A stretch of 22,053 nucleotides of DNA. Origin: JANPGR01 sp031424015 (GTDB taxonomy: Bacteria; Patescibacteriota; Minisyncoccia; Phycocordibacterales; UBA1006). Below the pieces are notes generated by a model. It was not told where the DNA came from and made no database searches. It worked only from the letters and a program-made list of their open reading frames with translations. The position numbers and the translations under genes are program-made. Of the stretch, positions 14,503 through 21,039 are shown piece after piece (within the stretch, counting starts at the first letter, position 1; each line of letters opens with the position of its first letter). Location: contig JANPGR010000101.1 of the NCBI GenBank assembly GCA_031424015.1, forward strand, positions 1 to 22,053. The letters are read 5' to 3'.

Positions 14503-15930
14503 ATGAAATACACGGCAATATCAGAAATTATCAAAAATCCAGAAATAGGGGCTATTTATACGGTTGCAGGTTGGGTACAGTCTTTTCGATCGAATCGTTT
14601 TGTTGTATTATCAGATGGATCGGGGATGAATCTGCAGGTTGTCATTCCTGATGGGTTGTGTGATGAAGAAACTATTGGCAGAATTACCTTTAACAGTTGT
14701 ATCGAGGTTTCGGGAGTTTTGGCAGAATCACTCGGATCTGGACAGGTAATAGATCTGAATGCAACCGCTATCACAGTCCTCGGGGATGCAGATCCGGCTG
14801 TCTATCCAATGCAAAAGAAATCCCAGTCATTAGAATTCTTGCGCGAACATGCACATTTGCGTATGCGTACGAGAACGTTTTCTGCTGTCTTCCGTATTCG
14901 TCATGCTGTTTCGTTTGCTATCCACAAGTTTTTCAATGATCGTGGATTTTATTATTTACACGCACCAATTATTACTGGTAGTGATGCAGAGGGTGCAGGG
15001 GAGATGTTCCAGGTGACGAGTCTCGATATAGCAAACCCTCCACGTACAGATGATGGCAGTGTGGATATGTCGCAGGATTTCTTTGGCAAACGGACAAACC
15101 TGACTGTCTCGGGGCAGCTGCAGGCAGAGGCAGCTGCGATGGCGCTGGGCCGTGTATATACATTTGGTCCCACATTCCGTGCAGAGAATTCGAATACTTC
15201 GCGGCATTTGGCAGAATTCTGGATGATCGAACCCGAGGTCGCATTCAATGATATTCACGACAATATGCAATTGGCGACGGATTTCGTGCAGTATGTGATT
15301 GCTTATGTGTTGGAACACAACGCATCTGATATTGAATTTTTGAATGCATCTATTATCGAATCAGAAAAAAATATGAAAACAGAAGACAGACGCGAAATGT
15401 CGCTAATCGAGAGTTTGCAGTTTGTTGCCAATAACGAATTCAAGCGTATTACCTACACTGAAGCAATCGATTTATTGCTCGATTCCAATCATTACAAAAA
15501 AGGAAAATTCAAATTCCCAGTATCCTGGGGTATCGATCTACAGAGCGAACACGAGAGATGGTTGGTAGAAAAGCATTTCAAACAACCAGCGATAATCTAC
15601 AACTATCCACGAGACATCAAAGCATTCTATATGCGTCAGAACGATGACGGCAAAACTGTGGCAGCGATGGATGTACTGTTCCCAGGGATCGGCGAGGTTA
15701 TCGGTGGATCACAACGTGAAGAGCGATATGACACATTGATCAATCGTATGGCAGAGGTGGGCATCGATCCAGCAGAAATGCAATGGTATCTGGATTTGCG
15801 ACGGTTTGGCGGTTGTGTGCATAGTGGATTTGGTCTGGGGCTAGAGAGATTGATACTGTTTATTACAGGTATGACCAATGTCCGTGATGTGATCGCGTTC
15901 CCGCGAACACCAGGAAATGCAGAGTTTTAG
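14503..15930 (+). CDS. asnS: Asparaginyl-tRNA synthetase
   Basis: The 475-residue class II synthetase charges tRNA-Asn with asparagine in the cytoplasm. The N-terminal OB-fold anticodon-binding domain covers about residues 1-105 (VAGWVQSFRSNRFVVLSDGSG). The catalytic domain follows with HLRMRTRTFSAVFRIRHAV, GFYYLHAPIITGSDAEGAGEMF, motif 2 (YTFGPTFRAENSNTSRHLAEFWMIEPE) and motif 3 (GFGLGLERLILFITG). The ANPPRTDDGSVDMSQDFFG insertion and EVIGGSQREER segment separate AsnRS from AspRS. Length is near the usual 465. An upstream in-frame GTG (14485) adds six residues but overlaps the -10. No gatCAB genes are visible in the window. Confidence 0.96.
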   Translation: MKYTAISEIIKNPEIGAIYTVAGWVQSFRSNRFVVLSDGSGMNLQVVIPDGLCDEETIGRITFNSCIEVSGVLAESLGSGQVIDLNATAITVLGDADPAVYPMQKKSQSLEFLREHAHLRMRTRTFSAVFRIRHAVSFAIHKFFNDRGFYYLHAPIITGSDAEGAGEMFQVTSLDIANPPRTDDGSVDMSQDFFGKRTNLTVSGQLQAEAAAMALGRVYTFGPTFRAENSNTSRHLAEFWMIEPEVAFNDIHDNMQLATDFVQYVIAYVLEHNASDIEFLNASIIESEKNMKTEDRREMSLIESLQFVANNEFKRITYTEAIDLLLDSNHYKKGKFKFPVSWGIDLQSEHERWLVEKHFKQPAIIYNYPRDIKAFYMRQNDDGKTVAAMDVLFPGIGEVIGGSQREERYDTLINRMAEVGIDPAEMQWYLDLRRFGGCVHSGFGLGLERLILFITGMTNVRDVIAFPRTPGNAEF

Positions 15931-15948
15931 GGTTGCATAGTAAAGAAG

Positions 15949-15966
15949 CTATGTAAATCTACATAG
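15949..15966 (+). terminator. Weak hairpin after asnS
   Basis: CTATGTA-aatc-TACATAG (15949-15966) is a 7-bp perfect stem. An overlapping TAGTAG-a-CTACTA palindrome (15964-15976) follows. There is no T tract, so termination is doubtful. Confidence 0.35.
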
Positions 15967-16032
15967 TAGACTACTAACCAGTATTTTCCTTCCAAGAATT
16001 CACAGTTGATTTTTGATATAAAATATTCGATG

Positions 16033-16041
16033 TGGTATTCT
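16033..16041 (+). promoter_or_regulatory. Extended -10 of the SnoaL-like gene
   Basis: TGG-TATTCT ends 8 nt before the ATG at 16050. The GTG at 16032 would overlap it and is rejected as the start. Confidence 0.5.
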
Positions 16042-16049
16042 CTGTATAT

Positions 16050-16406
16050 ATGACAACACAACAAATCGCAACAACATTAGTAGAACTCTGTCGATCAGGA
16101 AAGTATCAAGAAGCGCACGACACATTGTACGCAGATAACGTAGTGAGTATTGAAATGGATGATTCAATGGGTCAGCGGGAATCACGAGGTCTCGATGCAA
16201 TAAAGACAAAGGGGCAAAGTTGGGCAGAGATGTTCGATGGTCCAGCAACGAGCTGGTGTGACGACGCTATTGTTTCTGGTAATTCATTTGCTTGCAGAAT
16301 GGGATTTGCAGGTATGGGACATGACGGGAAAGAAATAAAAGGAGAAGAAATCGCACTCTATGTAACAAAAGATGGGAAGATAGTAGAAGAGCGATTCTAT
16401 TGGTAA
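16050..16406 (+). CDS. SnoaL/NTF2-like domain protein
   Basis: 118 residues in the SnoaL-like (NTF2 superfamily) pattern. An N-terminal helix (ATTLVELCRSGKYQEAHDTLYADNVVSIE) leads into a cone-shaped barrel, with G-x-x-A-I-K-x-K-G-x-x-W in the middle and a C-terminal strand GKIVEERFYW. Family members serve as small-molecule isomerases, hydratases or ligand-binding domains, and many have no known role. It is a single gene with its own -10 and a hairpin terminator at 16432-16470. The function cannot be narrowed from the sequence. Confidence 0.8.
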   Translation: MTTQQIATTLVELCRSGKYQEAHDTLYADNVVSIEMDDSMGQRESRGLDAIKTKGQSWAEMFDGPATSWCDDAIVSGNSFACRMGFAGMGHDGKEIKGEEIALYVTKDGKIVEERFYW

Positions 16407-16431
16407 TTCTCGTTAGAAAATAATTTACTTC

Positions 16432-16470
16432 ACAAAAATACCTCGCTGCCTTGACTTGGGGTATTTTTGT
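16432..16470 (+). terminator. Hairpin terminator after the SnoaL-like gene
   Basis: ACAAAAATACC (16432-16442) pairs with GGTATTTTTGT (16460-16470) around a 17-nt loop and is followed by TTTTAC. It works in principle on both strands. Confidence 0.65.
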
Positions 16471-16548
16471 TTTACAAACCAAGATAGTTTTGATTAAATG
16501 ATAATTAGATTGAAATATCTGTTGTACAAAATCTTGTAAAAAAGGTAG

Positions 16549-16554
16549 TATATA
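16549..16554 (+). promoter_or_regulatory. -10 element of the photolyase cluster
   Basis: TATATA ends 6 nt before the ATG at 16561. An alternating TA run makes the exact register uncertain. The next two genes follow with gaps of 6 and 12 nt, so this is probably the only promoter for all three. Confidence 0.45.
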
Positions 16555-16560
16555 TAGAGT

Positions 16561-16830
16561 ATGAATACAAAATTTACAGAAAAAGATGTTTATGATATTG
16601 ATGTTTTTACTCGAGATAGAGTGATCAGGGCTGCTTGGGAGGATGATGTTTCTTTTGAGAGTATATTGATTCAATACGGCTATACAGAGACCCAAGTTAT
16701 AAAAATTATGAAAACAGTAATGAAACCAAAAATGTTTATTATTTGGCGTGAACGAGTCCAGGGTCGAGGAGAAAAACATTATAAAAAAATGGTAACATCT
16801 AATAAATCAGAAAGTGAAAGAGAGTATTAG
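16561..16830 (+). CDS. DUF2805 / TIGR03643 family protein
   Basis: 89 residues. The core TEKDVYDIDVFTRDRVIRAAWEDDVSFESILIQYGYTETQVIKIMK and the following MKPKMFIIWRERVQGRGEKHYKK match the TIGR03643/DUF2805 pattern as I recall it. The segment looks like a helix-turn-helix fold with a basic tail, so nucleic-acid binding is possible but unproven. It is first in a tight three-gene unit with a DUF2256 protein and a photolyase-related protein. This grouping is familiar from other bacteria and suggests a shared light or DNA-repair role. Confidence 0.85.
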   Translation: MNTKFTEKDVYDIDVFTRDRVIRAAWEDDVSFESILIQYGYTETQVIKIMKTVMKPKMFIIWRERVQGRGEKHYKKMVTSNKSESEREY

Positions 16831-16836
16831 AAATAT

Positions 16837-16977
16837 ATGAAATCACCTGACCTTAAACAGCAAACTAAATTATGTATAGCGTGCAATAGAGTATTCCATA
16901 GCCGTAAATCATGGGATAGTCGTGGCCAGTGGAACGCAGTTATCTATTGTAGTGACAGGTGTCGAAAACATCGGTAA
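16837..16977 (+). CDS. DUF2256 zinc-finger-like small protein (46 residues)
   Basis: This short frame lies between two recognised genes, 6 nt after one and 12 nt before the next. It encodes 46 residues with two Cys pairs: C13-x-x-C16 followed by N-R-V-F-H-S-R-K-S-W, and C38-x-x-x-C42 in YCSDRCRKHR. The C-x-x-C-x-R-x-F ... W ... Y-C-S-x-R-C-R-x-x-R pattern is the DUF2256 signature, with four cysteines that should hold one zinc. DUF2256 genes commonly sit beside cryptochrome/photolyase-related genes, which fits the context. There is no Shine-Dalgarno; translation probably depends on coupling to the upstream gene. Confidence 0.85.
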   Translation: MKSPDLKQQTKLCIACNRVFHSRKSWDSRGQWNAVIYCSDRCRKHR

Positions 16978-16989
16978 TATTAACATTAT

Positions 16990-18471
16990 ATGAAAGAAGT
17001 AGTAATCATTTATCCGCATCAACTTTTTCACAATAATCCACTCTTGAAGCCTGAAGTTATTGTTTTTCTCGTAGAAGAACCTCTTTTATTTACTCAGTAT
17101 ACTTTTCATAAACAAAAACTCATACTGCATCGAGCCAGTATGCGGTCATATAGAGACTGGCTACTACAAAAAGGTCATTCTGTTGTGTATGTAGAATGCT
17201 CAGATATAAAAGAAACAGGAGATATCGCAGAGATATTAGCAGAGAAAAAAATAACCAAGGTTTCTTTTTGCGATGTGGCAGATGATTGGTTGTCGAGCAG
17301 ACTACAGAGGGCCCTCTCATTAAAATCTATTGAGTACACAGTCATCGATACACCAATGTTTCTAACCGGTAGAAAAGAATTAAAAGATTTTTTCTCTCCG
17401 TTGTTTGAAAAAAAGAAAAAGTTTTTTATGAAAACTTTTTATGAATGGCAGCGTAAGAGATTATCAATTTTGATTGAACCCGATGGCAGCCCTGTGGGTG
17501 GTAAATGGTCTTATGATGAGGACAACAGAAAGAAAATTCCAAAAGATCTTGTTTTGGAAAACCCACCAGAGCCCAATATTAATTCTTATGTCATCGAGGC
17601 AAAGAGATATATAGAGAAAAATTTTAGTAAAAATTATGGTAATACTGATGAGTTTTTTTATCCTACTACATTTGAGGAAGCAAAAGACTGGCTCCGAGAT
17701 TTTCTCGAGCTAAAGCTCGATATGTTTGGTCCATACGAAGACGCTATAACAACCAGATCGAATTTTCTTTTTCATAGTATCTTGTCACCACTTTTGAATA
17801 TTGGACTGCTCGAGCCGGAATATGTAATAAAAGAAACATTAAAGTATGCAAAAAACAACCCTGTGAGAATTGCTTCTCTCGAAGGTTTTATAAGACAAAT
17901 TATTGGATGGAGAGAGTATATGAGAGCAGTATACGTGTATTACGGTAGGCGATCTAGAGCCAGTAACTATTTTCATTCAAATAGGAATATACCTCAGTCT
18001 TTTTGGAATGCTAGTACAGGTATAGATCCTGTTGATGACGCTTGTAAAGGGTTATTGTCATACGCATATACACATCACATTCCGAGGCTTATGATACTCG
18101 GAAATTTTATGAATTTATGCCAATTCCATCCAGACCAGGTGTATCGTTGGTTTATGGAGATGTCTATCGATTCGTATGACTGGGTGATGGTCCCGAATGT
18201 ATATAGTATGGCTCTCTATGCCGATGGTGGGTTGATTACTACAAAGCCTTACATCTCTGGTTCTGCTTATATCATTGGAATGAGTAACTATAAAAAAGGT
18301 GAATGGTCAGAAATTTGGGATGCATTGTTTTGGAATTTTGTAGGTAATCATTACGAGGCCCTCTCTCGAGAGGGTAGATTGGGATACATTGGGTTAATGT
18401 ACAAAAAAATGAACAAAGAAAAGAAGGAAGCTCATATAAAAAGAGCAAGAGAATTTTTGGGCTCAAAGTAA
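16990..18471 (+). CDS. Cryptochrome/deoxyribodipyrimidine photolyase-related protein
   Basis: The 493-residue protein matches the photolyase-related family (PF04244-type, prokaryotic FeS-BCP/PhrB relatives). An N-terminal Rossmann domain (YPHQLF at residues 8-13, with RASMRSYRDWL and VVYVE) is followed by the helical FAD domain (IIGWREYMRAVY, WNASTGIDPVDDACKG, YAYTHHIPRLMILGNF, YDWVMVPNVYSMALYADGG). These proteins use FAD and light to repair DNA photolesions or act as photoreceptors. In Fe-S members, three cysteines sit in a segment that reads MSNYKKGEWSEIWDALFWNF here (residues 431-450) and contains no Cys. Only Cys352 sits near the expected place of the fourth. It is likely a cluster-free form. 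It ends 4 nt before the convergent msrA stop. Confidence 0.92.
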   Translation: MKEVVIIYPHQLFHNNPLLKPEVIVFLVEEPLLFTQYTFHKQKLILHRASMRSYRDWLLQKGHSVVYVECSDIKETGDIAEILAEKKITKVSFCDVADDWLSSRLQRALSLKSIEYTVIDTPMFLTGRKELKDFFSPLFEKKKKFFMKTFYEWQRKRLSILIEPDGSPVGGKWSYDEDNRKKIPKDLVLENPPEPNINSYVIEAKRYIEKNFSKNYGNTDEFFYPTTFEEAKDWLRDFLELKLDMFGPYEDAITTRSNFLFHSILSPLLNIGLLEPEYVIKETLKYAKNNPVRIASLEGFIRQIIGWREYMRAVYVYYGRRSRASNYFHSNRNIPQSFWNASTGIDPVDDACKGLLSYAYTHHIPRLMILGNFMNLCQFHPDQVYRWFMEMSIDSYDWVMVPNVYSMALYADGGLITTKPYISGSAYIIGMSNYKKGEWSEIWDALFWNFVGNHYEALSREGRLGYIGLMYKKMNKEKKEAHIKRAREFLGSK

Positions 18472-18475
18472 ATAA

Positions 18476-18964
18476 TTATTTCACATAACTATCAAACCAA
18501 ATCGCATGACAGGTGTATCCACCTGGATTGTTTTGCAAATAATCCTGATGATAGGGTTCGGCTGGGTAAAACCGGGTGAATGGTTCGAGTGTGGTGACAA
18601 CAGGATTCGGCCAGCGTTTTGAAGTGTTCACGATGGTGATGAAATCCTGTGCCTCTCGTTTTTCTGCATCATTCGCATAGAAAATAGCAGAACGGTATGA
18701 TGTACCGCGGTCGTTGCCTTGTTGATTTAACGTCGTAGGGTTGTGAATCTGAAAGAAAAAATCGAGTAAATTTTTATACGAGGTTTTCTCATCATCATAG
18801 GTTATCTGTACTGCCTCTGCGTGTCCTGAGTGGTTGTCATAGGTCGGGTTTGCATTGGTGCCACCGGCGTATCCGACTTCGGTATCAATTACTCCTGGTT
18901 GTTTCCTGATGAGGTCTTCGAGTCCCCAAAAACATCCTCCTGCGAAAACTGCTGTTTGTGTCAT
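18476..18964 (-). CDS. msrA: Peptide methionine (S)-S-oxide reductase MsrA
   Basis: The 162-residue enzyme reduces the S-epimer of methionine sulfoxide in proteins. The catalytic GCFWG is at residues 10-14 (Cys11). GYAGG, Y-D-x-H-S-G-H-A-E-A-V and the RSAIFYAND and AEPYHQDYL segments are all in the expected order. A C-terminal resolving Cys pair is not obvious; a single Cys lies in GGYTCHAIW. Its ATG is 15 nt after the msrB stop on the same strand, so both are translated from one mRNA. There is no Shine-Dalgarno. Confidence 0.96.
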   Translation of the reverse strand: MTQTAVFAGGCFWGLEDLIRKQPGVIDTEVGYAGGTNANPTYDNHSGHAEAVQITYDDEKTSYKNLLDFFFQIHNPTTLNQQGNDRGTSYRSAIFYANDAEKREAQDFITIVNTSKRWPNPVVTTLEPFTRFYPAEPYHQDYLQNNPGGYTCHAIWFDSYVK

Positions 18965-18979
18965 ATGAATTTAGTGATG

Positions 18980-19378
18980 TTACTTGTTATTAGTAGTAGT
19001 ATCAATCGGGTCTGCAAAACATACAGAATTCATACAATAGCGCATACCAGTCGCGGTCGGTCCGTCATTAAATACGTGACCGAGATGTGAATCGCATACA
19101 GCACATACCGTTTCAGTCCGACGCATTCCGTGTGAATCATCAGTAATATTTTTGACCGCACCGGACAATGCCTGGTCGAAGCTCGGCCAACCGCTCTTTG
19201 AATCGAACTTTGCATCAGCGGTAAAGAGGGGATTGCTACACACTGCACATCGGTACAACCCCTCTGCGTCAGGGTGAATGAGTTTTCCAGAAAAGGGTGC
19301 CTCGGTACCGCGTTCACGTAGGACTGAATATGCCTCGGGGGATAATTTGTTTTTGAGTTCGTTTTCGTCGGGAATCAT
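18980..19378 (-). CDS. msrB: Peptide methionine (R)-S-oxide reductase MsrB
   Basis: 132 residues. Zinc-binding pairs Cys44/Cys47 and Cys92/Cys95, the KSGWPSFDQ segment, HLGHVFNDGP and the catalytic Cys115 in RYCMNS define MsrB, which reduces the R-epimer of methionine sulfoxide. The longer frame (from 19519) crosses the promoter and palindrome and runs into dcd, so ATG at 19378 is chosen; homology also begins there. It is first in the msrB-msrA operon. The promoter at 19411-19439 is overlapped by a perfect palindrome, suggesting regulation, plausibly by oxidative stress. Confidence 0.95.
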   Translation of the reverse strand: MIPDENELKNKLSPEAYSVLRERGTEAPFSGKLIHPDAEGLYRCAVCSNPLFTADAKFDSKSGWPSFDQALSGAVKNITDDSHGMRRTETVCAVCDSHLGHVFNDGPTATGMRYCMNSVCFADPIDTTTNNK

Positions 19379-19410
19379 AGAGTAAAAGATATGTATCTGG
19401 TAATAGATAT

Positions 19411-19439
19411 AGTATATCGTTGATACTTTGGTATGTAAA
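19411..19439 (-). promoter_or_regulatory. msrBA promoter
   Basis: Minus strand: -35 TTTACA (19439-19434), 17-nt spacer, -10 TATACT (19416-19411). The start would be near 19404, giving a leader of about 25 nt, one of the few real leaders in the window. No Shine-Dalgarno is seen in it. Confidence 0.65.
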
Positions 19440-19452
19440 GTATACTTTACAT
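19433..19452. promoter_or_regulatory. Perfect 20-bp palindrome overlapping the msrBA -35, candidate operator
   Basis: ATGTAAAGTA followed directly by its reverse complement TACTTTACAT. It covers the -35 hexamer of the msrBA promoter, where a dimeric repressor could block RNA polymerase. It lies in the 109-nt gap between the dcd stop and msrB start. Confidence 0.65.
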
Positions 19453-19487
19453 CTATATGTGGAAAACCCTGTAACTTTTTTGACTGG

Positions 19488-20195
19488 TTATTTTGAATAG
19501 AATTCGTCAAAGTGGCCAAGGTCTGGATCTCGATAGAGTTTTGGAAGCATCTGGTCAGGTGACCAGTTTGCTATGAGTTCGTCGAGGGATTGATTGGTTT
19601 GATATTTTCCAGTGAGTTGACTATAATTTTCTGTTTCTGCGATTGGATCTGTCTGGTGAAAGATGATTTGAGCAATACGCATTCCGACCGGTAGTACGAC
19701 AGGCGAGCTGGAAAAATTTGTGATTTCCATTGTCCAGCGATTGACATATCCGATGTCGCCCCAACCTGCACACTTGCACACGCCGATACCGATGCGACCT
19801 ACGCTACTGCGAGAGCGCATTTCTGATGTGTAGGCGATCTCCAGGTCTGGACGATTGAGGCCACCGATGAATTCGATTGTGTGGCCCAATATCATTTCAC
19901 CTGGGTTTATTATTATTACGAGGTCGGTCGGCTTTAATCCATAAAAGGGATTATCAGGTGAGGTGTATTTGGATACTGGTAATGCCTTTTTTGCTTCGCC
20001 ATAGAATTTTGCTACTTGTTTTTCATAGAAAGGGTTAAAAACTTCGTTTTTATCGAGAGGTTTTTGTTCGTAATACCACTCACCGAGTCTGACATCATAG
20101 CTCGTGTTTGCCATATTATTTTGATTAAAAGGAGTGATAGCAATAGCACCACGATCCAGGTCTGATAAAAGAGTTTTGCGTGAGGTTACAGACAT
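19488..20195 (-). CDS. dcd: dCTP deaminase (dUTPase superfamily)
   Basis: The 235-residue protein has the dCTP deaminase pattern. MILGHTIEFIGG and the nucleotide-contacting RSRSSVGRIGI come first. CKCAGWGDIGYVNRWTMEITN then holds the catalytic glutamate in T-M-E, followed by LPVGMRIAQIIFHQTD. It converts dCTP to dUTP, feeding thymidylate synthesis; some relatives are bifunctional and go to dUMP. It is longer than E. coli Dcd (193), mostly through an insertion around residues 40-80 (YYEQKPLDKNEVFNPFYEKQ) and a longer C-terminus. The start at 20195 follows a minus-strand -10 by 8 nt. It is flanked by its own promoter upstream and the msrBA promoter downstream, so it is probably monocistronic. 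Confidence 0.9.
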   Translation of the reverse strand: MSVTSRKTLLSDLDRGAIAITPFNQNNMANTSYDVRLGEWYYEQKPLDKNEVFNPFYEKQVAKFYGEAKKALPVSKYTSPDNPFYGLKPTDLVIIINPGEMILGHTIEFIGGLNRPDLEIAYTSEMRSRSSVGRIGIGVCKCAGWGDIGYVNRWTMEITNFSSSPVVLPVGMRIAQIIFHQTDPIAETENYSQLTGKYQTNQSLDELIANWSPDQMLPKLYRDPDLGHFDEFYSK

Positions 20196-20203
20196 ACATA
20201 CCT

Positions 20204-20231
20204 AGTGTAAATCCCTTGAGGGAAAAGGCAA
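20204..20231 (-). promoter_or_regulatory. dcd promoter with spacer dyad
   Basis: Minus strand: -35 TTGCCT (20231-20226), 16-nt spacer, -10 TACACT (20209-20204), ending 8 nt before the ATG at 20195. A TCCCT-tg-AGGGA dyad (20212-20223) sits in the spacer. Confidence 0.5.
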
Positions 20232-20254
20232 GGCATAGTCTCGGGTATATCTGT

Positions 20255-20869
20255 TTATATCTTTGGATTTTCTTGTTCAAATGATTCAAATTTTGTTTTG
20301 AGTTCCTGAATTTCACGCAAAATAGATTCCAGAATAAACTGTTGAGACTCAGAAAGTAGTGGATTCTGTTGGGTAGTTTCATCTTCTTCGATACTTTCCT
20401 CGATTTCCTCGATGTCTTCGGCGATGCCATCAATGTCTTTTTCAATACCTTCTACATCATCACTAATTTCTTCAATATCTGCTTCAATACCTTCTACGTC
20501 TGCTTGAATTTCTTCGATGTCCTTTTCGATTCCTTCGACATCTTCTGCAATGTCTTCTACATCTTCGGCGATTTCTTCAATATCTGCTTCGATACCTTCT
20601 ACATCTGATTGGATTTCTGCAATATCTGCGGTGTTTCTGTTGACGCTAATCTGGATAAAAATTGCGAGATAGATCGCTTCGAGAGAAACAACAGTAGTTA
20701 ATACGAGCATCACCGTGTCAGCCTTTGCACCCAAGAATATAGAGAAAAAACTCAATGCAAAAAACATTGTATGGACTAAAAGAGATGGAACAGAACCGAT
20801 CCAGGCGGTCGCTCGGTCAGGAAAAGACTTTTTTATTTGGAGTGGAGGGGTGCGGGTGCTCTTTGTCAT
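20255..20869 (-). CDS. Two-TM membrane protein with a highly regular heptad coiled coil
   Basis: 204 residues. A basic N-terminus is followed by two hydrophobic segments (about residues 28-48 and 53-76) resembling the two-helix core of DUF1003-like proteins (ending ISVNRNTADIAEI); that link is tentative. From residue 82 to 158 there are eleven consecutive 7-residue units of the form D-I/V-E-x-I-x-x (D82, D89, D96 ... D152), with Ile or Val at a and Ile at d. This is a near-ideal, acidic, parallel-type coiled coil about 11 nm long. A second helical segment (residues 172-198) closes the protein. The role is unknown; it could be a membrane-tethered oligomeric stalk or spacer. It has a strong promoter divergent from tRNA-Trp/obg. 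Acidic, low-complexity composition could mislead homology searches. Confidence 0.8.
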   Translation of the reverse strand: MTKSTRTPPLQIKKSFPDRATAWIGSVPSLLVHTMFFALSFFSIFLGAKADTVMLVLTTVVSLEAIYLAIFIQISVNRNTADIAEIQSDVEGIEADIEEIAEDVEDIAEDVEGIEKDIEEIQADVEGIEADIEEISDDVEGIEKDIDGIAEDIEEIEESIEEDETTQQNPLLSESQQFILESILREIQELKTKFESFEQENPKI

Positions 20870-20877
20870 ATATACTA

Positions 20878-20906
20878 CCTATACAGGAGACAATGACCAT
20901 TGTCAA
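20878..20906 (-). promoter_or_regulatory. Promoter of the coiled-coil gene
   Basis: Minus strand: consensus -35 TTGACA (20906-20901), 17-nt spacer, -10 TATAGG (20883-20878), ending 8 nt before the ATG at 20869. It is the best -35 in the window. Confidence 0.65.
20889..20904. promoter_or_regulatory. Dyad in the coiled-coil gene promoter, candidate operator
   Basis: GACAATG-ac-CATTGTC: 7-bp perfect arms with a 2-nt centre, spanning the -35 and half the spacer. Confidence 0.5.
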
Positions 20907-20925
20907 GAATATTCGATATTTTTGG

Positions 20926-20954
20926 TTGTGGTATTGATAGCAGTGTGGTATAGT
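20926..20954 (+). promoter_or_regulatory. Promoter of tRNA-Trp and obg
   Basis: -35 TTGTGG (20926-20931), 17-nt spacer, extended -10 TGG-TATAGT (hexamer 20949-20954). The start would fall about 5 nt before the tRNA. No other promoter is visible before obg. Confidence 0.6.
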
Positions 20955-20965
20955 GTCATTTATTA

Positions 20966-21036
20966 GGGCGATTAGTTAAATGGTATAACTACGGTCTCCA
21001 AAGCCGTTGTCGGGGGTTCGATTCCCTCATCGCCCG
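20966..21036 (+). tRNA. tRNA-Trp (anticodon CCA)
   Basis: The acceptor stem GGGCGAT (20966-20972) pairs with ATCGCCC (21029-21035). The anticodon stem ACGGT/GCCGT encloses the loop CTCCAAA with anticodon CCA. The T arm has the loop TTCGATT. The discriminator is G (21036), as bacterial TrpRS prefers. CCA is not encoded (the next bases are CAT), so it must be added after transcription. The length of 71 nt is slightly short because of a 4-nt variable loop. Confidence 0.95.
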
Positions 21037-21039
21037 CAT

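Noticed and set aside
12655..20243. Shared 11-mer gcatagtctcg at about 12655 and 20233
   Set aside because: A match of this length is expected by chance in 22 kb, and the flanks do not match.
20369..20608. Plus-strand Phe-rich open frame opposite the heptad repeats
   Set aside because: It is the complement of Asp/Glu/Ile codons in the coiled coil, with no promoter or recognisable product.
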